This document shows positions 14,945-21,035 of a stretch of DNA of 32,993 nt, in pieces; within the stretch, counting starts at the first letter, position 1, and each line of letters begins with the position of its first letter. Where the stretch lies: assembly GCA_025356655.1 (NCBI GenBank), contig JANXRW010000147.1, positions 1 to 32,993 on the forward strand, in the 5' to 3' direction. Source of the DNA: Betaproteobacteria bacterium (GTDB taxonomy: Bacteria > Pseudomonadota > Gammaproteobacteria > Burkholderiales > SHXO01). Both the position numbers and the translations under genes were made by a program. A model generated the notes under the pieces. That model saw only the letters and a list, made by a program, of their open reading frames with translations. It had not been told where the DNA came from and ran no database searches.

Positions 14945-17014
14945 ATGATTGATCGCAACACTCCGCTCTTGCCGCCCGAGAACCCGCTGTTGGATTTTTC
15001 TGGGCTGCCGCGCTTTGCCGACATCCGTCCAGAGCACGTAGGTCCCGCCGTGGACACGCTGCTTGCGCGCAACCGGGCGCTCGTGGCTCAACTCGGACAA
15101 CTCGCCGAGGCGCCCGGCTGGGACAACTTCGTGACGCCCTTGGATGATGCCAACGAACAGCTATCGCGCGCCTGGGGGCAGGTCTCGCACTTGAACGCCG
15201 TGATGAATACGCCGGAACTGCGCGAGGTCTACAACGCTAACCTGCCGCGTCTCACGCAGTACTACACCGAACTCGGCCAGGATGCCGCCCTCTACGGGCG
15301 GTTCAAGGCGCTGCGGGCGTCACCGGGCTTTGACGCCGCTGCCCGCGAGCGGGTGCGCTGGGTGGACAACGAACTGCGCGATTTCCGCTTGAGCGGCGTG
15401 CAACTGCCCCTCACCGAGCGCGAGCGCTTCAAGTCACTGCGCGAAGCGCTCGACCGCGTCGCTGCTCGCTTCAGCGACAACGTGCTCGATGCCACGGACG
15501 CCTTCAGCCACCGGGTCACCGACCCGCAGGAACTGGTCGGCCTGCCGCAGGATGCACGGGATGCTGCGCGGGCGAGCGCCCAAGAAAAATCCCTGGACGG
15601 CTACCGGTTTACCCTGCACATGCCCTCCTACTTGCCGGTCCTTCAGTATGCTGAGAACCGTGCACTGCGCGAGACCCTCTACCGCGCCTATGTGACGCGA
15701 GCAGCAGAGTTTGGCCCCACCGCGCTCGACAATACGCCACTCATCGGCGAGATCCTGGCCGCTCGCGCCGAGTCGGCGCACCTCCTGGGTTTTGCTTCCT
15801 ATGCCGAGTTGTCCCTGGAGCCAAAGATGGCGCGAACGCCAGCCGAGGTCCTGGGTTTTCTGGAGGGGCTCGCCGAGCGTGCCAAGCCCTTCGCTCGGAA
15901 GGACTGGGCGGAACTCACGGACTTTGCCCGCGAGCGGCTCCACATCGAGGCCCTGGAGTCCTGGGACGTAGCCTTCGTCTCCGAACGGCTGCAGCAGGAG
16001 CGCTACGCCTTCTCCGAGCAAGAGGTGCGCGAATACTTCCCCCTGGCCAGGGTCCGCGAAGGTCTGTTCGGGCTGGTGGAGCGACTCTTCGGCCTGCACG
16101 TGGTGGCCGCGGCGGCACCGGCCTGGCATCCCGAGGTGAGCTTCCACGAGATTCGCGACCGCGAGGGCGCGCGTGTGGGCCAGTTCTACCTTGACCTCTT
16201 CGCCCGCCCCGGAAAGCGCGGAGGGGCCTGGATGGACGATGCCATCACGCGGCGGCGCCGAGCACAGGGAATCCAGACGCCCGTGGCCTACCTTAATTGC
16301 AACTTCACCCCCCCGACGGCTGGCCGCGATGCCCTGCTGCGCCACGAGGAGGTGATCACGCTGTTCCATGAATTCGGCCACGGCCTACACCACTTGCTCA
16401 CCCAGGTGGAGCAGCGCGGCGTATCCGGGATCAACGGCGTGGAGTGGGATGCCGTGGAATTGCCGAGCCAGTTCATGGAGAACTTTTGCTGGGAGTGGGA
16501 CGTAGTGAGCCGTATGTCCGGACACATCGACACCCAGGCGCCCTTGCCCAAACCGCTCTTCGACCGGATGCTGGCAGCGCGCAATTTCCAGTCCGGCATG
16601 CAGTTCGTGCGCCAGATCGAGTTCGCGCTCTTCGACATGCACTTGCATCACGACTTCGATGCGGCGACTGACACCCCGCTAAAACTGCTTGAGCGGATCC
16701 GGGCGCGGGTGGCGGTGTCGGTTCCGCCCGCCTACAACCGCTTTCCTAACAACTTCTCCCATATCTTCGCCGGTGGATATGCGGCGGGTTATTATAGTTA
16801 CAAGTGGGCGGAGGTACTTTCAGCCGATGCGTTCAGCCTCTTCGAAGAAGTTGGCGTGACCGATGCGGCGCTGGGCCGGCGCTTCCACGCGGAGATCCTG
16901 GCCGTGGGGGGCACACGCCCGGCCCTGGAGTCCTTTGTTGCCTTCCGTGGTCGGGAGCCATCCATGGAAGCGCTGCTGCGCCATAGCGGGATGACGCCCG
17001 CGGTGGTGCTGTGA
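14945..17014 (+). CDS. prlC: Oligopeptidase A, M3 metallopeptidase
   Basis: PrlC cleaves short peptides, including degraded signal peptides, in the cytoplasm. The 689-residue protein contains the zinc motif HEFGH (H475 onward, in 'ITLFHEFGHGLHHLL') and the third ligand Glu in 'WDAVELPSQFMENFCWE'. Other M3A features are 'LDLFARPGKRGGAWMD' and the C-terminal 'GGYAAGYYSYKWAEVLSADAF' region. The start at ATG 14945 gives 'PENPLLDFSGLPRFADIRPEHV', the normal family opening; the frame stays open back to 14768 inside pyrC. It lies 64 bases after pyrC and its stop overlaps an upstream GTG of the next gene. Confidence 0.95.
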   Translation: MIDRNTPLLPPENPLLDFSGLPRFADIRPEHVGPAVDTLLARNRALVAQLGQLAEAPGWDNFVTPLDDANEQLSRAWGQVSHLNAVMNTPELREVYNANLPRLTQYYTELGQDAALYGRFKALRASPGFDAAARERVRWVDNELRDFRLSGVQLPLTERERFKSLREALDRVAARFSDNVLDATDAFSHRVTDPQELVGLPQDARDAARASAQEKSLDGYRFTLHMPSYLPVLQYAENRALRETLYRAYVTRAAEFGPTALDNTPLIGEILAARAESAHLLGFASYAELSLEPKMARTPAEVLGFLEGLAERAKPFARKDWAELTDFARERLHIEALESWDVAFVSERLQQERYAFSEQEVREYFPLARVREGLFGLVERLFGLHVVAAAAPAWHPEVSFHEIRDREGARVGQFYLDLFARPGKRGGAWMDDAITRRRRAQGIQTPVAYLNCNFTPPTAGRDALLRHEEVITLFHEFGHGLHHLLTQVEQRGVSGINGVEWDAVELPSQFMENFCWEWDVVSRMSGHIDTQAPLPKPLFDRMLAARNFQSGMQFVRQIEFALFDMHLHHDFDAATDTPLKLLERIRARVAVSVPPAYNRFPNNFSHIFAGGYAAGYYSYKWAEVLSADAFSLFEEVGVTDAALGRRFHAEILAVGGTRPALESFVAFRGREPSMEALLRHSGMTPAVVL

Positions 17015-17037
17015 GCAATCTCCTTGGAGGAGGAAGG

Positions 17038-17601
17038 ATGATGAGACCTCTGGCCCTGCTAGCCGTGCTAGGGACGCTCTCCACCGCAGCAGCTGCCGTG
17101 GATGTCTACCGTTGGGTCGACGAAAAGGGGGTGGTGCACTACACCGACCAGCCCGCGCCGCCGCAGGCGAAGCAGGAACGCAAGCGTTTCAGCACGTCGG
17201 TGCCCGCGGCGGAACTCCCCTACGCTACGCGCGAGGCGGCAAAGAACTTCCCCGTGGTCTTGTTTGCCGGGGACTGCGGAGACAACTGCAACAAAGCGGT
17301 GGCCTTCCTCTCCGAACGTGGCATCCCCTTCACTTCCCGTGACGCGCGCGATCCGGTGGTCGCTAAGACCCTTAAGGCAATTAGCGGTGGCCTGCAGGTT
17401 CCGGTGATTACCATCGGCCGTGAGGTCGTCAAGGGGTTTTCGGATTCCAGCTGGGGCAAAGCGCTAAGCTTGGCGGGCTACCCGCGGAACCCCTTGCCAC
17501 CGGCACTGGTTCGGCAGTCGCAGCCAGGGGGTGGCGCGCCGGTACCCGCGACCGGCGCAAACTCCGCCACGACAGCGAACTCCGCCACCGCCGCTCAGTA
17601 A
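17038..17601 (+). CDS. DUF4124 / glutaredoxin-like exported protein
   Basis: An exported protein of about 187 residues. After a signal peptide (MMRPLALLAVLGTLSTAAAA) comes a DUF4124 module, 'VDVYRWVDEKGVVHYTDQP', typical of envelope proteins. A glutaredoxin/thioredoxin-like domain follows: 'VVLFAGDCGDNCNKAVAFLS' with a C-G-D-N-C pair in place of the usual CxxC, and 'VPVITIGREVVKGF' with the cis-proline. The tail is proline/alanine-rich and repeats NSAT. I chose ATG 17038 because GGAGGAGGAAGG (17026-17037) directly precedes it. An in-frame GTG at 17011 overlapping prlC is the alternative. A redox or disulfide role in the periplasm is plausible but unproven. Confidence 0.85.
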   Translation: MMRPLALLAVLGTLSTAAAAVDVYRWVDEKGVVHYTDQPAPPQAKQERKRFSTSVPAAELPYATREAAKNFPVVLFAGDCGDNCNKAVAFLSERGIPFTSRDARDPVVAKTLKAISGGLQVPVITIGREVVKGFSDSSWGKALSLAGYPRNPLPPALVRQSQPGGGAPVPATGANSATTANSATAAQ

Positions 17602-17604
17602 GGC

Positions 17605-17632
17605 AAGTCGGTGGCCGGAAGTCGGTGGCCGG
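17605..17632. repeat. Tandem 14-bp duplication
   Basis: AAGTCGGTGGCCGG occurs twice, back to back and identical, just after the stop of the DUF4124 protein and before the terminator. It looks like a recent slippage or duplication. Confidence 0.7.
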
Positions 17633-17671
17633 AAGCAAGAGGGGCTGCCCAACGGGCAGCCCCTCTTGCTT
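17633..17671. terminator. Strong bidirectional terminator
   Basis: Arms 17633-17650 and 17654-17671 form a perfect 18-bp stem with an AAC loop; the outer pairs are A/T-rich and the core is GGGGCTGCCC. It sits between convergent genes (plus-strand stop at 17601, minus-strand stop at 17693) and should stop transcription from both sides. Confidence 0.85.
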
Positions 17672-17692
17672 AACTACGCGACAGCGCCCGCG

Positions 17693-18361
17693 TTAAGCGA
17701 ACTCGTTGCGACGGCGCATCTGGAAGGCCAGGAAACCCAGCCCAAGAGCCAGCAGGCCGTAGGTTTCGGGCTCCGGTACCGGGGCAGCCAGGGCGTCGAT
17801 CTCGCCTTCGCCCGTGGAGTTGTAATGCGGGGCGAGGTGGTCGCCGGAGCTCACCATGAAGTAGTTGTAGGACTTTCCGCCAAAGCCCCACGCCGAGGTG
17901 TAGTCGTCAGAGTGTCCGAGGGCGGTGTTGGCGGTGTCGAAGCCGTCACGGTAGATGTTGATGATGTGTCCCTCGTCCCAGCTGCGGGCGTCGTTGCTAC
18001 CCCAGATGATGAACTCCAGGTTTTCGCCCACGCTCGGGCCGTGGTCCACCCCGGGAATGGCGAAGACGCTGGTCAGCGCCACGGCTGACTTCATGACGAT
18101 GGACGGGTCGTATTGCAGCCACGTGTGATCGTAGTTTTCCATGGCGAAGGCGCGGTTGGCTGGGGTGTCGCCCAGGGTGGGCCAGTTGCCACCGCTGCCG
18201 ATGAGGCCGTCGCCGCCGTTCACGAAGCTCAGGCCGTTGCCCAGAGGGGCAACGCTTTCGATCACGGTAAAATTGCCATCCGTGGTGTTCACCACTTCGG
18301 CCATGGCAGTACCTTGGCCAAGGGCCAGGGCGATCGCCGCAAATTTGAGCGTATTTTTCAT
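17693..18361 (-). CDS. PEP-CTERM sorting-domain protein (222 aa)
   Basis: An exported exosortase substrate. Residues 1-21 are the signal peptide (MKNTLKFAAIALALGQGTAM). A single beta-rich domain follows, with many Gly/Asn/Asp residues ('GNFTVIESVAPLGNGLSFV', 'VGENLEFIIWGSNDARSWDE'), not assigned to a family. The tail is VPEPETYGLLALGLGFLAF followed by QMRRRNEFA, the PEP motif, membrane helix and basic end. The start at ATG 18361 gives the clear signal peptide and has AGGAG/GGGGA elements upstream; the frame is open to 18649 but that part is not protein-like. It is transcribed alone, with a 348-base region upstream and the strong terminator downstream. Confidence 0.88.
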   Translation of the reverse strand: MKNTLKFAAIALALGQGTAMAEVVNTTDGNFTVIESVAPLGNGLSFVNGGDGLIGSGGNWPTLGDTPANRAFAMENYDHTWLQYDPSIVMKSAVALTSVFAIPGVDHGPSVGENLEFIIWGSNDARSWDEGHIINIYRDGFDTANTALGHSDDYTSAWGFGGKSYNYFMVSSGDHLAPHYNSTGEGEIDALAAPVPEPETYGLLALGLGFLAFQMRRRNEFA

Positions 18362-18709
18362 GGTCCCCGCACTCCTGTCTTCGTAGAGGTTATGTAAAAG
18401 GTGCCGCCTTGCTCGTGCTATTACCGAGCGTGTTTCCATAACATGCCGAGAAGTTACCGCGGGAAAAGTTCCCGCACAAGAGCCAAATGTCAAAGGTTTG
18501 CAAGACCTGCCACGCTGTAACATTGGGTTGACACTGGGTGCCCGCGGCACCCTGGACCCGGGGGATTGGAACGCGTGCAGCGCGCTAGGTGCGGGCCAGG
18601 AGCAGAGCCATGCAGGAGGAGGATAAATAAAGGCACAGGGCGGGCCCATGGGGTCCGCCCTGTTAGCAGATACCTCCCTGGCGAGCGCGCAGGGAGGGGT
18701 GTTCAGCGG
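18362..18709. other. Intergenic region upstream of the 222-aa PEP-CTERM gene
   Basis: No gene is seen. It contains the terminator of the preceding PEP-CTERM gene (18635-18663) and the unmapped promoter of the gene at 17693-18361. A minus-strand TGGCAGGTCTTGCA resembles a sigma-54 site, but its GG-GC spacing is two bases short. Confidence 0.5.
18635..18663 (-). terminator. Terminator of the 360-aa PEP-CTERM gene
   Basis: Arms 18635-18647 and 18651-18663 pair over 13 bp with one G-T wobble, leaving a 3-base loop. On the minus strand a T-rich tail (CCTTTATTTAT) follows. It lies 47 bases past the stop. Confidence 0.75.
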
Positions 18710-19792
18710 TTACGCTTGGCGCCGACGCGCTACAAACCCTGCAACGGCCAAGCCGCCCAGCATCAGGGCGTAGGTTTCCGGCTCTGGAACGGCGGCGACG
18801 CCAAGGTTGACGCCGACGTTCTGGTCACCAATGAAAGTTCCAAGATCGCCCGCCGCGGGCGTCGCAGAGTCGCCGTTGATCGGCGTCGCTTCACCTTCGG
18901 CGCTGAGGGATCCCGCGTATTTGAAGAACTCGATGCGGCGTACGACCGACTCCGCGTGCTTGCCCACCGGCCCGTTGCCCCCAAGGTTCAGCTCGTTCCC
19001 CACGGCATTAGGGTTGCCCGGATCCATTTGCAGCAGGTGCCACTCGGTTTCCATTTCGCTCTTGGCCATGGGGACCTTGGGGCCGTTGCCGACCAATTCC
19101 TCCAACCCAACCGGGGCGTTCAACTCCATGGTGGTCGTGACGACCTTGGCCCACACCGGCGTGCCCCAGAGCGCGTTGAGCTCAGGCAGGACGGGGGCTA
19201 CGACCTGCACCGCGACAACGGGCGGCGCGGGCGGCTGGCCCGCGGGGGGCGGCGGGGGCGGCGTGACGATAAACACGGGCGCGGGCAGGTTGACCACACC
19301 GTTAGTCAGAACCCCGGGCGTGTTGGACTCCGTGAGCCAGCTGTACACGGTCTTGTTGGGCGTGACGCGGGTTCCCACGCCGAAGTGGTCGCAGGGGGTG
19401 GCGGCCCCGTATCCGAGGAGGCCGCCAGTCCAGCAGCTCTCCCCGCCCGTGGTGAAAGTGGGCTTCGTGCTGATGTCCGGTGTTCCTGCGCCCCAGGTGC
19501 CAGCGGTGAATTGCGCCTCGTAGACCACGCGGGCGCCCGTGGCCGTGTCGGTGATGACCGGAGCGCCGTAGCGTTCCACCGTCGATGGGAAGCCTCGACC
19601 GGCGCCGCCGAAGGTGTCGGTGATGTCAGAGGCGTGCACGCCTTCCAGGTCGATCTCGAAACCGTGGGCCGTTTTGCCGGTGTCGTTTACGACGTCAAAG
19701 TTACCGAGGAAGCCCAGGACGGCGGCCGAGCCGGTCGCGGGCGCGAGTGCAACCGCCAAGGCGGCGGCAAGGGTTGTGATGCGGTATTTCAT
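18710..19792 (-). CDS. PEP-CTERM sorting-domain protein with proline-rich linker (360 aa)
   Basis: An exported exosortase substrate, larger than the other two. The signal peptide is MKYRITTLAAALAVALAPAT. The first domain (about 24-185) opens 'AVLGFLGNFDVVNDTGKTAH' and includes a cysteine pair (ESCWTGG, ATPCDHF). A proline-rich linker follows (VTPPPPPPAGQPPAPP), then a second domain (about 225-335). The tail is VPEPETYALMLGGLAVAGFV plus ARRRQA. GGAGAT upstream supports ATG 19792. No catalytic motif is seen; an adhesive or structural envelope role is a guess from architecture. It has its own terminator and a 462-base upstream region with direct repeats. Confidence 0.88.
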   Translation of the reverse strand: MKYRITTLAAALAVALAPATGSAAVLGFLGNFDVVNDTGKTAHGFEIDLEGVHASDITDTFGGAGRGFPSTVERYGAPVITDTATGARVVYEAQFTAGTWGAGTPDISTKPTFTTGGESCWTGGLLGYGAATPCDHFGVGTRVTPNKTVYSWLTESNTPGVLTNGVVNLPAPVFIVTPPPPPPAGQPPAPPVVAVQVVAPVLPELNALWGTPVWAKVVTTTMELNAPVGLEELVGNGPKVPMAKSEMETEWHLLQMDPGNPNAVGNELNLGGNGPVGKHAESVVRRIEFFKYAGSLSAEGEATPINGDSATPAAGDLGTFIGDQNVGVNLGVAAVPEPETYALMLGGLAVAGFVARRRQA

Positions 19793-20254
19793 GGTGGTGC
19801 GATCTCCGTGGGATTCCCGGCGAGCCATCGCCAGCCGGGTCGTGGGCCAGCCTGCCCGGGCGGCCCATCAACTTTTTTGGGTTTTCCTGCTTTCTCCTTG
19901 CGACGAGGGCTCGGAGGAGCCCCCGATGACTTGGGTTCTTCGGAGCTCCCGATGACTGGGGCGCCGGAGATAACCAGAACGTGGCCAAACTATATCTACA
20001 TCCGTAAGCAGCTTCCAATTTTGTCAATTTTTGGTGAAATGGTTTTCACATCCTGGACAGGTTCCAATCGGTTTGGCGCGTCCGCGGAACATGGGCCGCT
20101 GCGGATGTAAGCTGTCCGCGGAGGTCTGGAAAGCCGGACCCTGATCCCGCTTCCCAGGCTTCCCAGGCTACTCGGGCCACGCAGCGCGGACGCTCGGCCG
20201 GCCGTTGGCACCTGGGTAGAATCGTCAGTTAATCAAAATACTGGAGGAGGTGCC
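19793..20254. other. Divergent intergenic region with repeats
   Basis: This 462-base region lies between a minus-strand PEP-CTERM gene and plus-strand xth. It holds 16-bp direct repeats (19917-19957), two TCCGCGGA palindromes (20081-20088 and 20115-20122) and an AT-richer stretch at 19988-20050, where a minus-strand TTGACA occurs without a well-spaced -10. No gene was found; an open plus-strand frame crossing the PEP-CTERM gene is a shadow. Confidence 0.5.
19917..19957. repeat. Direct repeats, 16 bp, 25-bp period
   Basis: GGAGCCCCCGATGACT (19917-19932) and GGAGCTCCCGATGACT (19942-19957) differ at one base. They lie 125-165 bases upstream of the PEP-CTERM start and could be tandem regulator sites. 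Confidence 0.6.
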
Positions 20255-21025
20255 TTGAGAATCGCAGCCTGGAACGTGAACTCCATCAAGGTCCGCTTGC
20301 CCCACCTGCTGGACTGGCTCGTCACGCAGGCCCCTGATGCGGTCTGCCTGCAGGAGACGAAGACGGAGGATGCCGGCTTTCCGGAGCAGGCTCTGCGCGA
20401 GGTGGGATACCACACGCTCCACCACGGCCAGAAAACGTACAACGGGGTGGCTATCGTCTCGCGCACGGAAGCCACTGACGTGCAACGCGGCATCCCCGGC
20501 TATGCAGACTCACAGAGTCGGGTCCTGGCGGCAACGGTGGCGGGGGTCAGGCTGGTGTGCGTGTACGTTCCGAACGGTGAGAGCGTGGAATCGGACAAGT
20601 TCCGCTACAAGCTTGAGTGGTTGGGCTCGCTTAATGCCTGGCTGGGAACGGAGCTCTCCCGCTACCCGGAGGTGGCTGTCCTCGGTGACTACAACATCGC
20701 GCCCGACGCGCGCGACGTACATGACCCCGCTCAATGGGAGGGAAAGGTACTGTGCAGCGAAGCGGAGCGCGAGGCCTTCAGGGGGCTGCTGGCCCTGGGG
20801 CTTAAGGACGGGTTCCGACTCTTCGACGACGGGGCCGGCACCTACTCCTGGTGGGATTATCGGATGAACGCATTCCGCCGCAATCTGGGCCTGCGCATCG
20901 ATCACATCCTGGTGAGCACGCTGCTCGCACAGCGCGCGCGGGCCTGCGCCATCGACCGCTCCCTGCGGGCATTGGAACGTCCCTCGGATCATGCGCCGGT
21001 ATACATGGACTTCACCCCGCGTTAG
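20255..21025 (+). CDS. xth: Exodeoxyribonuclease III
   Basis: Exonuclease III removes nucleotides from duplex 3' ends and cuts at abasic sites in base-excision repair. The 256-residue protein has the complete endonuclease/exonuclease/phosphatase motif set: 'RIAAWNVNSIKVRL', 'CLQETKTED' (Mg-binding Glu), 'VYVPNG', 'LGDYNIAPDARDVHDP' (Asp/Asn), 'GLRIDHILVS' (Asp) and the final 'SDHAPVYMDF' (catalytic His). The start codon is TTG 20255, supported by a strong GGAGGAGG about four to five bases upstream and by homologues beginning M-R/K-I-A-x-WNVNS. It stands alone, divergent from the PEP-CTERM gene and convergent with the PAS kinase gene. Confidence 0.95.
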   Translation: MRIAAWNVNSIKVRLPHLLDWLVTQAPDAVCLQETKTEDAGFPEQALREVGYHTLHHGQKTYNGVAIVSRTEATDVQRGIPGYADSQSRVLAATVAGVRLVCVYVPNGESVESDKFRYKLEWLGSLNAWLGTELSRYPEVAVLGDYNIAPDARDVHDPAQWEGKVLCSEAEREAFRGLLALGLKDGFRLFDDGAGTYSWWDYRMNAFRRNLGLRIDHILVSTLLAQRARACAIDRSLRALERPSDHAPVYMDFTPR

Positions 21026-21035
21026 ACCGCGCACC

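Noticed and set aside
18510-18523. Possible sigma-54 site TGGCAGGTCTTGCA upstream of the 222-aa PEP-CTERM gene
   Set aside because: Only eight bases separate GG and GC; sigma-54 promoters need ten, and this spacing is essentially invariant.
18566-20110. Long plus-strand open frame across the 360-aa PEP-CTERM gene
   Set aside because: It is antisense to a protein with a signal peptide and PEP-CTERM tail, crosses its terminator, and has no family features.
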